Shown here: piece by piece, positions 1-10,825 of the stretch | How the letters are laid out: each line of letters opens with the position of its first letter | Numbering within the stretch: position 1 is the stretch's first letter | Assembly: GCA_039090855.1 (NCBI GenBank) | Contig: CM077025.1 | Location: 96,824,489-96,888,488 of the forward strand | Source of the DNA: Macrothele yani | Taxonomy: Eukaryota > Arthropoda > Arachnida > Araneae > Macrothelidae | Reading direction: 5' to 3' | DNA length: 64,000 nucleotides | Made by a program: the position numbers and the translations under genes | Notes under the pieces: generated by a model | Databases searched by the model: none | The model's input: only the letters and a program-made list of their open reading frames with translations | Told to the model about the DNA's origin: nothing

Positions 1-293
1 TTGGATTCTTAACCTCCAGATTTGCAAAACATGAATGCCGGTTGCTTCGACTAGCGAATTCTGTGATGGTTATATTCAAATTAATCGGAAACTTGAGACT
101 TGGTCGTTCTGGGTGGTGTAGTGGTTAGCATACCCGGGCGCTATCTGGGAGACACGGGTTCGATTCCCGCTCCAGGACGACGAAATTTTCAAGTTTTCGG
201 ATGCTATCTGACTTACCATCCTTGTCATATTTACACGAAAACACGGATTCTCATCTTCAAAAATTTGTATTTAACTTTAAGGTTCTGCCACGC
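1..293 (+). mobile_element. Half of a palindromic tRNA-bearing element (cut by window edge)
   Basis: The first ~290 bases match the right arm of the palindrome at 55729-56334, from the GATTCTTAACCTCCAGA stretch through the tRNA-like block to the shared end near ATCTTCAAAAATTTGTAT. The mirror-image arm would lie upstream of the window. No protein is encoded; the short frame over this block is not a gene. Family name unknown. Confidence 0.75.
104..180 (+). other. tRNA-like domain in palindromic element
   Basis: The 5' TCGTTCTGG pairs with the 3' CCAGGACGA. An A-box-like GGTGTAGTGGTTAGC and a B-box GGTTCGATTCC are present. It recurs in both arms of the 55.7-56.3 kb palindrome, so it is element-borne and probably not a host tRNA gene. 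Confidence 0.7.
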
Positions 294-426
294 AGTCGTA
301 TTTTAGATTAGTGTTGTTTAAAGGTTGAATCATGATAGGGCAATATGTTTACAATATTACTGAGTTAACTATTTTTATTTTTTCAAGAGTGACGAAAATG
401 ACTTTTGTCCCGCTAGATTCGCGTTT

Positions 427-3400
427 CGAACTAGAGATGAGCTCGGGCTAGGATGGGCTCAGAATTCATTAACTACCGAAAGACCCGGGCCCGGGCTCGG
501 ACGGGCTCAGAATTCATTAACTACCGAAAAACCCGGGCCCGGGCTTACACGTCTTGAATTTCATTACTGTAATTAATTCAACACGTGTAATTCCGAACCC
601 GGTTGAATTACACGTGATGAATTTCATTGTGGATTTCTTACCATGGTGGAAGGATTTTCAATTTCCTAAGCTAGCTGCCATTGCAAGACCAATTTTGTTT
701 AGCAACACTTGCATTATGCATTGTCCAAAGCTATGGCTCAAGCTAGGATTAGTTTAAGGAGGTCTGCTATCGAAAAACTGAGGAAAAATCACATTCCCAT
801 TTTTTGTATTTTATTAAAAATCAAGAATCGTATCTTTAAAATGATGTATTAATTTCCAAAATTGGGCAGTTAGAAGTATTGTTATTTATTTTTAGCACGT
901 CATTTGTAAAAAAAGAGCGTGCTTCTGTTATCGGTTTGTCCGTCCGTCAGTCCGTCCGTCCGTCTGTACCCACGCTATCTCTGCAACTATTAGTCCGATT
1001 TGAAAAAATCTTTTTGCATTGGGAAGCTTGAAATATGCAAATGATGATCCTTTATTTCGTTTTTTGTTTTACGATGTACAATTTCGCCGGTAGAGGGCGT
1101 AAATTCAGATGATGTCAAATTCAAAAATACGTTTTATTCCACATATTTGCTTCTAAACATCCGATTGAAATTTTTTTTTATCTTTCGATTCCATTCATGT
1201 CGAAGAGTATTTTAGATATAGTTACTTTTTAAAATTACGCATAGATTTTCCGCTAGGGAGCGTAAAAGTAAATTACATTTTCCCCGATAACTCTTCTTCT
1301 AAAGCTCCGATTTGAAAACTTTTTTCTTCAGCGGATACACCTTCTGATGGAAAATCTTTTGCATATAATTTCAAATTTTTTGTAAAGAATACTTCGGCCA
1401 CCAGGGGGCGTAAGTGTTCATTTTTGCTTCTGATGTATTTGCCATAAAATCGGAGCTTCTAAAATATCGATTGAAAAATTCTTCCGTGGACTGATGCCAC
1501 TCACATCGATAAACCTTTTCGGAATATTTCTTCTTAAAATAATCCACAGTTTCTCCGCCAGGGGGCGTAGATGTACATCATATTTTTGTCAATATCTCTA
1601 CTAGGAGTCCGATTTGAAAAATTCCTTCTTTGTTGGATACTGTTTTCCGTGTGACATGTTTTTCATATAATTTCAAAAATTTCAAGTAATTCATAGACTT
1701 TCCGCTAGGGGGCGTAGCGGTAAATTGCATTTCCTCCTATATCTCTGTTTCTAAATCTCCGATTTGAAAAATTCTTTCTACACCGGATGCAGCTCCTGAT
1801 AGGAAATCGTTTGCACATAATTTCTAATTTTTGTAAAAAAAAAAAAAAACAGTTTGGCCACCAGGGGTTGTAAAACTTAATTTCCGCTTCTGTTGTATTT
1901 GCAGCATAATATGAGCTTCTAAATTCTCGATCTACGCCAGGGGGGTAGATGTATATCTTATTTTTTGTCAATATCTCTACTTCTAGGAGTCCGATTTGAA
2001 AAATTCCTTCTTTGTTGGATAGTGTTTCTAGTGTGACATGTGGTTCATATAATTTCAAAATTTTCAAGTAATTCATAGACTTTCCGCTAGGGGCCGTAAA
2101 TGTAAATTGCGTTTCCCCTTATATCTCTGCATCTAAATCTCCGATTTTAAAAATTCTTTCTGCACCGCATACAGCTCCTGATGGGAAATCGTTTGCACAT
2201 ATTTTCTTATTTTTGTAAGAAATGGTTTGGCCACCAGGTGACGTAAGTCTTAATTTCCGCTTCTGTTGTATTTGCAGCAAAATATGAGCTTCTAAATTCT
2301 CGATTGAAAAAAAGTCGTTTGTTGACTGATACTACTACTCATGTCGACAAACCTTTTAGGAAAATTTTCTTCTTGAAAAAATGCATGGTTTCTACGCCAG
2401 GGGCGTAGATGTATATCTTATTTATGTCAATATCTCTACTTCTAAGAGTACGATTTGAAAAATTCCTTCCTTGTTGGATAGTGTTTCCAATGCGAAATGT
2501 TTTTCCTATAAATTCAAAATTTTCAAGTAAATCATAGACTTTTCGCTAGGGGGCACAAAGGTAAATTGCGTTTTCTGCGTTATTTCGGCTCCTAAACCTC
2601 TGATTTGAAAAAATCTTCCTGTATCGCATACAAGACCTGACGGAAAATATTTTTCACATAAAATTTCTAATGTTTGGTAAAGAACGGTTTAGCCACTAGG
2701 GGTCATAAGTGTTAATTTCTGGTTCTGAAGTATTTATTGCAAAATCTGGGCTCTTGAAAACTCGACTAACTTTTTTTCTTCGACCGATACCGCTTATATG
2801 GATAAACCGTTTGAGAATACTTTCTACCTAAAATAATGCATGGTTTTCCCACCAGGGGATGTAAAGTCAAATCTTATTTTTGTCGATATCTCTGTTTCTA
2901 AGAGTTTGTAAGCTCACGATTCCGTTTACAGCAATATCTGAGGGATTAAAAACCCGATTGAAAATCTTCTTTCTTTCGTCAGATCTATTGTTTTCCATAC
3001 CAGTTCCACTGACTTTGAATCGCTTTGATAAATTTAATTTGCGTCTGAACGGATTCAAAAGACGTGCTTATTACACCCGAAAATTCGGTGTCATCTTTCT
3101 TGTTTCATGATGAACTTGATCTGGAAACTGCACACACATATGATAATATTGTGATTATTATACTATTTAGCGCAAAGCTTTGTTAATGTTACAAAACGCA
3201 GAATAATCTGGTCTGGAATGCTTTTACGTTCTTTTTTTTTTTTAATTTTGGAAATTTCCCTACATGTTTTTTTTTATATTCTACTGCATCACACTAAACT
3301 ACCTTTACCAATTAGCATATATGTAAATTATATTGCAAAGATTAGTTTTCTAGAGTCAAAATTTCAAACACTTGCAACTGTCTGTACGGCGTTGTACGTT

Positions 3401-3863
3401 TTACAATGCAATTTATTCAAAATAAAAGTAAATTTAGAAATCAAAAAGAAATAACGAATGGAATTTTTTTTGTTCCTAAACGATTTTCTTTTTTTTCAGC
3501 TTTTACCAAAATTGCTGATTCCTCTGATACGGTCGAAGGGCACGTTGATTATTTATTTATTTTCAAATCCACATTTTAGAACATTTGGCTTTATGCGTAG
3601 TATTTCTAAAAACATATTAATATTGTGAAATGGATTAACTGAACTAAACTTCTTAAACTAGTGATTTTTAAACTAATCCTTGCTTGGGCCATATCCTTGG
3701 CCAGTGTATAATGCATAAATGCAAGCCTTGATAAGCAAAATTTTCCAAGAATGCGGGCCCGGGCTCATTAAACACATGTAATCAAAGAAAGCGGCCCGGA
3801 CCCGGGCTCTAGACCTTTGGACCCGGGCTCCTAAAATTGAGCCCGAACTCATCTCTAGAACAT
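427..3863. mobile_element. hAT-like element with long inverted arms (427-760 and 3668-3863)
   Basis: The left end TAGAGATGAGCTCGGGCT is inverted at the right end (AGCCCGAACTCATCTCTA). Homology continues inward on both sides through CCCGGGCTC-rich repeats and a block containing TTGCATTATGCATT and GGATTAGTTTA. The left arm contains a 48-bp tandem duplication (about 455-548). YAGAGATG-type ends are typical of hAT elements, but I see no hAT transposase and no clear 8-bp duplication. The interior is the ~150-bp-period array at 890-3010. Two separate solo ends is the alternative. Confidence 0.5.
890..3010 (-). mobile_element. Pearl/Helentron-like element with ~150-bp tandem core and CTCF-like motifs
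   Basis: Starts with a hairpin-capable AGCACG...CGTGCT (about 896-925) and a GTCC microsatellite (938-965). Degenerate ~150-bp monomers follow, each with a GGGGGCG core: 1087, 1249, 1397, 1556, 1702, 1857, 1936, 2082, 2230, 2395, 2545, 2692 and 2850. Three monomer types alternate (CCGCTAGGGGGCG, GCCACCAGGGGGCG, CGCCAGGGGGCG), giving a ~455-bp higher-order unit. Microsatellite, stem-loop and tandem core together resemble pearl/HINE elements. A second copy is at 23040-24560. Confidence 0.6.
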
Positions 3864-3864
3864 A

Positions 3865-4523
3865 CAACTGTAGGTCTTTTTGCCTTCAATAGAAAACGTT
3901 GACGGCGTTTTAAAGATGTTATCCTTCCAAAAGGCAATAAGAATTAGTAGGTTGTAACGACCCTCGCTCCTTTCTACTCAACATAGTCCCGATCCAGCGA
4001 GAGCCGTCACATAATTTTGATTTGGTTCGTTCCGTAGTAGAATCACGTACTCGAAGAAAAATATAATTCAGGGCCTTTTTTAACAATAACAAAGACAAAC
4101 AGTTTATTTCGCTAAAACTATGTGGCTTGGGAACTCTTGAAGGTCAGGTTAATGGAATGCTTCATTGACTTCGTACTTGTCCGGGCCATCGACACTAGAC
4201 CCGAAGTTCCTGTTTTCTTTCTTAAACCGCCGCTGCAGCTATGCAACGCAATTCCCAACGCACTCCGAGAACAAATCGTTTCGTTCTCTTTCTAATTTTC
4301 ACGATCCGACCTCTCTCGTCAAAACTAAGGCCCCGTCTCTCTCGCTTCCACTACAAAAGTGTCTTTTTTCATAAACTTCAGAAAATTTCCACTCCCCCAA
4401 TTAATCAGATTAAATCCTCACCTCCTTTGGGCTGCCTGCCAACATCGTTAAGCTTTCGATTCTCTCATAACGCGCCCTTGAGATAATCCCATTGCCACAC
4501 AAGATTTACGCTACGCTATTTGA
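3865..4523. other. Unassigned spacer
   Basis: No recognisable gene. A TGTAACGACCC start near 3954 could be an LTR edge, but no partner repeat, primer site or coding sequence was found. The open frames at 4165-4486 show no family resemblance. Confidence 0.4.
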
Positions 4524-4650
4524 AGAAGTTTTAGGAAGGGAGTGTCTGACCCCAGGTCTAAAACTACCCTTAGAAACAGGAAGCTAGGAGATCTGAGTAA
4601 GTGAACTCAATAGGAAAGCTAAACAGAAAAATGAGTGAAAGGAGGTGACA
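4524..4650 (-). mobile_element. SINE family 2, tail-end fragment
   Basis: Matches the body of the tRNA-derived SINEs at 18300-18618 and 30840-31149 (GGAAGGGAGTGTCTGACCCC and AGGAAGCTAGGAGAT segments). The tRNA-like head is missing. Confidence 0.7.
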
Positions 4651-4905
4651 TATCTTTCAAACTGTGAACCGTGACATTAGTTCGGGGGGAAGGGTGGGGG
4701 AACCAAGTACCGTACATCACAGAGAACCACAAGACAGATACAGTACACTTCAAATACTTATGTACTAAGCCGATCGCAATTCGGCTAATCGCGTGTGTCT
4801 GACAGCAACAGACTTAAACATGCGGATTTCGTCTGCTCTGCCCGAAAATGCCGCCAACAAAGAAATTCTACGTGGGAATGTACATAGGCATACATATATA
4901 CATTT

Positions 4906-5483
4906 AATTTTTACCCTTTCCAACCGTAGGTTGAAGAAGGATATATGCTCCAGCTTTGTCCATCCGCACGATAACTCGCGTAAGAATGGTTCGATTTCGA
5001 TGAAATTTTGGTATGTGGTAGGGGACCACCTGGGAACAAACCCTGTTGTAAAAATGGACGAAATGGGGTCAAAGGTCAGGACATAGGAGCGGGATCCATT
5101 CCATTGCCCTTTTGCGTCATAACTAACGCAAAAATGCTTCGATTGCGACAAAACTTCAACATGTTGTTCCGGAGATATACTGAACCAATTCTGTTTAACA
5201 CAGTATAATCGAAATGGGGTCAAAGGTCAGGACACAGGAGCGAGATTTATTCCACAGCCATTATCCTGATAACTTGAGTAAAAATGATTCTATTGCGACA
5301 AAACTTTAGTATGTTGTTCCGGAGGTATACTGAACCAATTCTGTTTAATACCGTCGAAATGGGAGTCAAACACAGGAGCGAGATTTATTCCACAGCTGTT
5401 ATTATCCTCATAACTTGAGTAATGATTTCTGGTATGTTGGAAAATCTATCATAATCAATGCATTGCAGGAATTTACTAACTTG
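4906..5483 (-). mobile_element. Pearl/Helentron-like element, family with GACCTTTGACCCC core
   Basis: About three ~150-bp monomers (period 151 then 144, starting near 5060, 5211 and 5355) each contain GGGGTCAAAGGTCAGG. One end is a stem-loop (CCAACCGTAGGTTG) beside a degenerate GCACGATAACTCGC block; the other ends in TTTACTAACT. The same termini occur inverted at 62033-62770, where the element interrupts a mariner gene, so it is mobile. No coding capacity. Confidence 0.65.
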
Positions 5484-5897
5484 TCTTATGACCTGCGGCT
5501 AGCGAATCATACATAGGTGTTGTACATAGACTAAGTTTTGTTATGTATTCTTATTGCCCTAAGCAGCGATTAGTGAATTGTAATAGATTAGCGCATCCAT
5601 ACGGAATAATGACTTCATTGCTCTTGGAGGCGACAGAGAAGCTTTCGTATAAGCAACGGATGCCAAGGGGTCACACGGGAAAAGGAGAACCACTCGGAAA
5701 TTTTCGGAGGGAGCGTGAGAGAAGAGCTCGCTTCTCTTGAGAAAGACGAAATGATGCAGGGAAAATGAATAAGAGGAGGAATAGAGGGTTAGCAGGTAGC
5801 GACATCGTTAATTATGAAAGCAGAAGTTAAGGTAATTGTCAATAAATCGCAGTTCTAAGAAAATGGTAGGACAACCAACGTAATAAGTCCAAGTAAG
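5484..5897. other. Unassigned spacer
   Basis: No gene or repeat recognised. Confidence 0.4.
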
Positions 5898-5910
5898 TAA
5901 GAAATAGATT

Positions 5911-6129
5911 TTTTTTTTTTGATTGGAGGTTTAACGACCACCGTGAGCAACTCAATGGGCTATATGCAGTCGCCCGTCCCTAATTTAGGGTCACTGGTTC
6001 CAGGGAAGGGAGAGAGCCAGTGCCGTAAGAAAAACACAACATCCATGCCTGAACGGGATTCGAACCCAGACCCCTTACGGACGAATGATCAGAGGCCAGC
6101 GCCTTAGACCACTGCGCCACCGGGGCGGC
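5911..6129 (-). mobile_element. SINE family 1 (tRNA-Leu-like head), full length
   Basis: Poly-A tail at the left, then body (CCGTGAGCAACTCAATGGGC, GTCCCTAATTTAGGG), then a tRNA-like head ending CCACCGGGGCGGC. The head has a B-box TTCGAAYCC and a TGGTCTAAGGCGCTGG A-box region like class II tRNA-Leu. Exact 13-bp target duplication at 5898-5910 and 6130-6142. Pol III transcribed and LINE-mobilised by analogy with other SINEs. Confidence 0.92.
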
Positions 6130-6142
6130 TAAGAAATAGATT

Positions 6143-6811
6143 GAAACGACAATTCATCTCATCAATTCCTTCGTGTTATATTTGTCTTCACAACGAGCTA
6201 ATTAGAATTAAATATCTAGCCCGAACAGGAAGTCTGCGTACAACAAGCTTACAAGAAATAGAACCAGGAGTCCGGGACCGGCCTTTAGCATAGACAAGTA
6301 AGGTGGTTGCCTAGCTCCTCCATTTCTGGAAGCAGCGGAATTTAATCATTTGTTGATTTTTTTCCCCATCATATTCCAAGTTAAAATCTGTATTATCTTT
6401 TAAAATAAAGAAGAAAGAAAATGATTTGAAAGATAATGCGACGAAGTACACTCTTTCCCTGTTCCTTCTTCAAAGGCGGATGTGTGTGTGTGTGTCTACG
6501 TATAAATCACAAACAATATACAGTAATTTACTTTGTCTGAAAGTTTCCCCCTCTTTGGTGGCTCAGTGGAAAGAGAGCGTGTCTGTTTTAATTGTTGAAT
6601 TCCTTCCTCAACCAATATACCTTTTCTTTTAATTGTTGTAATGTTCATGAAACATAATTTCACATTTTATCATCACAAACAAAAAGGAAAATACCTGGCT
6701 AATAAAAAATGACGCATCTTATTTTTTCCCCGTCATTATTGACGGGCTTTTACCTAGTATATATAGTATACACGCCATTTAAATTAATTTTGCATATACA
6801 GAACAAAATCG
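6143..6811. other. Unassigned spacer
   Basis: AT-rich, short TG run at 6481-6495, no gene recognised. The missing 5' part of the mariner relic is not visible here. Confidence 0.4.
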
Positions 6812-7502
6812 TGGGTACCTTATCACCTGACGAGAGAGCAATTGTTAGCCAGAGTTCAGGTGTGTCATGATTGGAAACAAATGATGGCGAAGAATCCAGA
6901 GTTTGTAAACATAGTAATAACTGCAGATGAAACGTGGGTCCATCATTTCGACCCACTCACGAAGCGCGCAACGAGTGTCTTTAAACACACAGGCTCGCCT
7001 CCTCCGAAAAACGTGCTCCAAACCAAATCAGCTGGGAAGGCGATTATGATAATTTTCTTTGATCATAAAGGTGTAGTCTACCAGCATGTCGTTCTTCCAC
7101 AAGTTACTATTAATGCTGAGTATTTCATTTCAGTCTTGAAGTGTCTGCAAACACACATAACGATTAAGCTACCGGAACTGGCGGGCAAGTAGACCCTTGC
7201 ACCATGATAAGGCCCGCCCACATGTGGCTGCATGGGTTCAACAGTTTCTCACGAAATGCAGTATTGAAATCATGCCAAAGCCTGCCTACAGTCCTGACCT
7301 CGCCCCGTGCTATTTCTGGTTGTTTCAAACAATGAAGTTCCGCGGAACAACACTCAACACAGGTGCTGACGTTATTTAAGCTGTACAGGGGTCGCTAAAG
7401 CAGCTTGCACGAAATTCCTTCGGCACATGCTTTGAAAAGTGGACTGAACGATGAGATTGTTGCATATCATCCGAGGAAAGAAGATACTTTGAGAAAGAAT
7501 AA
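6812..7502 (+). pseudogene. Mariner-family transposase relic (5'-truncated)
   Basis: Translates from the middle of a mariner transposase (WVPYHLTREQ) to a normal C-terminus (TAA near 7500). DETWVHHF carries the first catalytic Asp; HHDKARPH near 7200 carries the second. Thirty-four residues later the expected Asp in SPDLAPCYFWLF is Tyr, so the DD34D triad is broken. A Trp-to-TAG change and a small indel near 7190-7205 split the frame; further stops occur at about 7377 and 7451. The N-terminal DNA-binding half is absent and no TIRs were found. Dead copy. Confidence 0.85.
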
Positions 7503-7834
7503 CATATATTTTGCTGTACCTATATTTCTTCATTTTGTGTGATTTTACTGTCAGTTTTTATGGAACGGCCGTTGTATTTGCTAATCTAACAGGATTACAG
7601 TTTCCACACATTTTTGACTACAAATTGTTTGACAAATGCAAATCTAAAAATGCTGTTCATCAGAGAATGACGGCTGCGGAATCAGGAAGGTTACAATATA
7701 TTTCGTTAAAACTTCATTGTAAAGTACATTTTATCTTTTTTATATATATATATATATATACAATGGAAAGCGGGTTTAATAAAAGGGATACTTTCCAATC
7801 CGTTTGCAACTGGAAAAGAAGATGAAAAACTTTA
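7503..7834. other. Spacer with TA dinucleotide run
   Basis: A (TA)n tract at about 7741-7760; otherwise nothing recognised. Confidence 0.4.
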
Positions 7835-8058
7835 GAGCCCACATAGTGGTCTAAACACTGATTTCTGACCATTCGTCCGAGATGCGTCCGAGTTCAAATC
7901 GCGGTGAGGCATGAATGTGGTGTTTCTCTTACGGCATTGGCTTTCTCCCTTTTTTGGAATTCTGGAACTAGTGGTCCTAAATTAGGGACATGCGAATGCT
8001 TATAGCCCATTGGGTAGCCCACGGCGGTTTTTAAACCCACAACAACAACAACAACAAA
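7835..8058 (+). mobile_element. SINE family 1, diverged, with (CAA)n tail
   Basis: Diverged head (AGTGGTCTAAACACTG, B-box GTTCAAATC), the TTAGGGACATGCGA body block and an (AAC)n tail. Flanked by imperfect copies of an AACTGGAARAG...GGAAAACT motif at 7809-7832 and 8059-8082. Confidence 0.75.
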
Positions 8059-8082
8059 AACTGGAAGAGCAGCTGGAAAACT

Positions 8083-8298
8083 AAAAATCTCTTTTAGTAG
8101 CTAAATACTGGTTTCTGATCGTTCGTCTGAGATGGGTACAGGCTCAAAACCCCGTGCGGCATGGCATGAATTTTGTGTTTTTCTTACGGTACTGGCCCTT
8201 CCCTGAAACTAGTGGCCCTGAATTAAGGACAGGCGACTGCTTATTCTCACGGTGTTCTTTAAAAGCCCCCTAACCCTCCCCCCCCAAAAAAAAAATAG
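8083..8298 (+). mobile_element. SINE family 1, diverged
   Basis: Weakly conserved head, body blocks (TTCTTACGGTACTGGCCC, GACAGGCGACTGCTTAT) and a C-run/A-run tail. Flanked by the same GCAGCTGGAAAACT-like motif as the preceding SINE, suggesting repeated insertion at one site or a duplication. Confidence 0.65.
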
Positions 8299-8485
8299 GT
8301 AAGCAGATGGAAAACTTGGGCATGGGTCTTCTGCACTGACCCCAATCTGTGATCTTTATCTGACAGGTCAGCTGCACTTAAGAAGGCAGAGGTGGAAACA
8401 GAAGACCCACACAATTTCCCTCCCCCTCTAGGGGCAGGGGGGGGACTGGCAGGGAGTTTTCGGCATAAGATACACTCTGCTGGAC

Positions 8486-8933
8486 GCCGCCCCGGTGGCG
8501 CAGTGGTCTAAGCGATGGCCTCTGATCATTCGTCCGATTGGGGTTCGAATCCCGTGAGGCATTTTTTTTTTTGGTTGGAGGTTTAAAGACCACCGTGAGC
8601 AACTCAACGGGCTATAAGCAGTCGCCCGTCCCTAATTTAGGGTCACTGGTTCCAGGGAAGGGAGAGAGCCAGTGCCGTAAGACAAACAGAACATCCCTGC
8701 CTGACCGGGATCCGAACCCGGATCCCTTACGGACGAATGATCAGAGGCCAGCGCCTTAGACCACTGCGCCACCGGTGCGGCCCGGTGATGCATGGATGTT
8801 GTGTTTGTCTTACGGCACTGGCTCTCTCCCTTCCCTGGAACCAGTGACCCTAAATTAGGAACGGGCGACTGCTTATAGCCCATTGAGTTGCTCACGGTGG
8901 TCGTTAAACCTCCAATCAAAAAAAAAAAAAAAC
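8486..8933 (+). mobile_element. SINE family 1, interrupted by another SINE
   Basis: Head at 8486-8562, remainder at 8785-8933 with A tail. Target duplication CTCTGCTGGAC at 8475-8485 and 8934-8944. The interruption is the minus-strand SINE at 8563-8784. Confidence 0.9.
8563..8784 (-). mobile_element. SINE family 1 nested in a SINE
   Basis: Complete minus-strand copy inserted in the tRNA-like/body junction of the plus-strand SINE. Target duplication GTGAGGCAT/GTGATGCAT (8554-8562, 8785-8793), one mismatch. Confidence 0.9.
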
Positions 8934-8944
8934 CTCTGCTGGAC

Positions 8945-10106
8945 AATGCGCCACCGACTCTTTGCAAAACAGTGGTCCACATTGCATCATTCTTCAGACA
9001 GCGATTACAGAGGTAACATGGAGTTTATGTACAGCCAAAGAGGGAAAAAGTTATTGATACATTTAGGGCACAAATTCTATAAAGATGTAGAAACATTGAT
9101 AGGGGGTAGTGGCGTTGTACAGAACGCAAACGCTTGGCAAATGTGTGCCTGGATACTAGTGCCTCGGTTATTTTACAATCCGACTTGTGTCACAAACATG
9201 ACCCACCAAAATTGCTCTCCCGTCAAATCATATCAAATAGTGTTAAGCGAAAAGCAGCAGAGGATATTTCGGAACGGCCATTAAAGTTGCTCATACTACT
9301 GCGGGAAATGACTGTTTACTTATTGAAAAAATAAATAGAAACAATGGAATGTTAGTGCCAAGAAAAGGAAACGAATTAAAAAAAGAAAAGAAAAAAAGCT
9401 AAAAAAAAAAAGAATAAAAAAATTAAAATGAGAGAAAAAAATTAAAAAAAGAAAAACATTAAAATGAGAAAAAAATCAAAAACCTAAAAAAAAAAAATGA
9501 TAAAATGGAAGAAAAAAATAAAAAAATAAAACGTTTTGGGGAGTGAAGAGTCAACATCCACGTGGCATTCCTTGAGTAAGCTAATAGACTCTGTCGAGGT
9601 TCACTATTCCAGCAAATGTTTCCTAGGATTCCACAACTAGTAAAAACATCAATGTACTTTTATTGCAACAGACTTATCAATAGTTCAAGACATGTCCGAT
9701 CTTAAAAAATATAAAACATGCAGTAATAAATAATGAAAGTACTGGAAGATCTCTAAGCAGAAAAACGGCAAAGGAATCCGCGTATTTTTCTGTGAACCGT
9801 ATGCTAAGTTTTGATAAACAGTGAACTTCTTATATCAAGTTTACTTTCCGGGAATTGCTCTCAAACCACAATGTTCGTCCTAATTCGGAAGAAGAACTCA
9901 GACTTCCAAGAAAAGGTAATTATAACACATCTAAAATTCGGTGGTCTCTGAGTGCAGTAATCTCTGGGGGGTGGGGTGGAGTGGAGTAGAGTGTCTGTGT
10001 CCAGGGCAGTTAGCCCATTAACCGGGAGAGTCTGGAAGGGCAGTTAACTCTTTTCGTAATGAGGTCAGTGCAGTTGACCAACACCCGAAAACTTAACCTC
10101 CTCCCC
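8945..10106. other. Unassigned spacer with A-rich low complexity
   Basis: 9360-9535 is an A/G-rich low-complexity tract of AAAAATTAAAA-type repeats. The frames at 8883-9334 show no family. 9960-10060 is G-rich. No gene recognised. Confidence 0.4.
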
Positions 10107-10326
10107 CAGCGGTCGAAGTGCAGGCTTCTGACCATTCGTCCGAGAGGGGTCGGGGTTCGCTTACTGGTGAGGCATGGATGCCGTGTTTGTCGTGCCGCGC
10201 TGGCTCTCTCCCTTCCCCGGAACCAGTGACCCTAAATTAGGGACGGGCTACTGCTTATAGCCCATCAAGTTGCTCACGTCTCACTCTGGTTGTTAACCAC
10301 CCACCCCCGACAAAAAAAAAAAAAAA
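10107..10326 (+). mobile_element. SINE family 1, diverged 5' end
   Basis: Head partly lost; body intact (GGAACCAGTGACCC, TTAGGGACGGGCTACTGC); A tail ends about 78 bp upstream of the TRIM. Confidence 0.8.
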
Positions 10327-10403
10327 CTTAGAAAGGCAGGACGCAGAAAAGAAGTTGCCGATGCGATGGTCGGAAATGGCCGAAGCTGATTTGTCATAGG
10401 GAC

Positions 10404-10565
10404 TGTGACGTACCTGCCAGCAGGACGCACACGACATAAAGGCAGATAGGAATCAGAGCAAATGTCCGCGTAGCTTAATTGGTAGAGCAACTTATTCCGG
10501 AATGAGTGGACCCGGGTTCGAACCCCGGCGCGGATAAAAATGACGGAGAAATTTACTTCGTTATA
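10404..10565 (+). repeat. TRIM 5' LTR
   Basis: Starts TGTGACGTACC, ends CTTCGTTATA. Older family members end in TTTTCCACA or TTTTCACA, giving canonical TG...CA termini. No TATA box is obvious; the tRNA-like pol III promoter occupies the middle. Target duplication GGAC at 10400-10403. Confidence 0.9.
10465..10534 (+). other. tRNA-like domain in TRIM 5' LTR
   Basis: TCCGCG pairs with CGCGGA. D arm GCTTAATTGGTAGAGC (A box) and T arm CCGGG-TTCGAAC-CCCGG (B box) are textbook. The anticodon arm is atypical: ACTTATT-CCGG-AATGAGT folds as a 7-bp stem with a 4-base loop instead of 5 bp with 7 bases. It is therefore unlikely to be a decoding tRNA. Confidence 0.85.
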
Positions 10566-10566
10566 A

Positions 10567-10578
10567 TGGCGCCCGAAC
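10567..10578 (+). promoter_or_regulatory. Primer-binding site, tRNA-Lys type
   Basis: TGGCGCCCGAAC, one base downstream of the LTR. This 12-mer is the start of the classic tRNA-Lys PBS. It is retained as TGGCGCCCGAAC at 36559-36570 and degenerate (GCTCCCGAAC) at 22129-22140. Confidence 0.85.
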
Positions 10579-10811
10579 TATCCGGATGACCCGGCCGTTC
10601 AAAATCTCGCATTGGTGTGATGTTATTTCCACACCGCGAGACAGGAAAAATCAGAGAATTCCTTCTCCAGCGCTTCGAAAAATAAAAAATGTGTGATGTT
10701 GCATTCCACACAGCAGATTGACTGGGAGTTCTCAAGTGCGCGTTCTACAGTGGATAGCTGCCTGCAACGATTCATGGTCACGGCTGACCCGTGGGCCATG
10801 CCCCCGGCCCT

Positions 10812-10825
10812 CTTTCGGGGGGAGA
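10812..10825 (+). promoter_or_regulatory. Polypurine tract of TRIM
   Basis: CTTTCGGGGGGAGA directly abuts the 3' LTR start, the normal position for plus-strand priming. The old copy has AAGGAAGGGGGGCGG upstream of 36740. Confidence 0.8.

Noticed and set aside
3954..4490. Solo LTR starting TGTAACGACCC
   Set aside because: No second repeat, TSD or 3' CA end could be paired.
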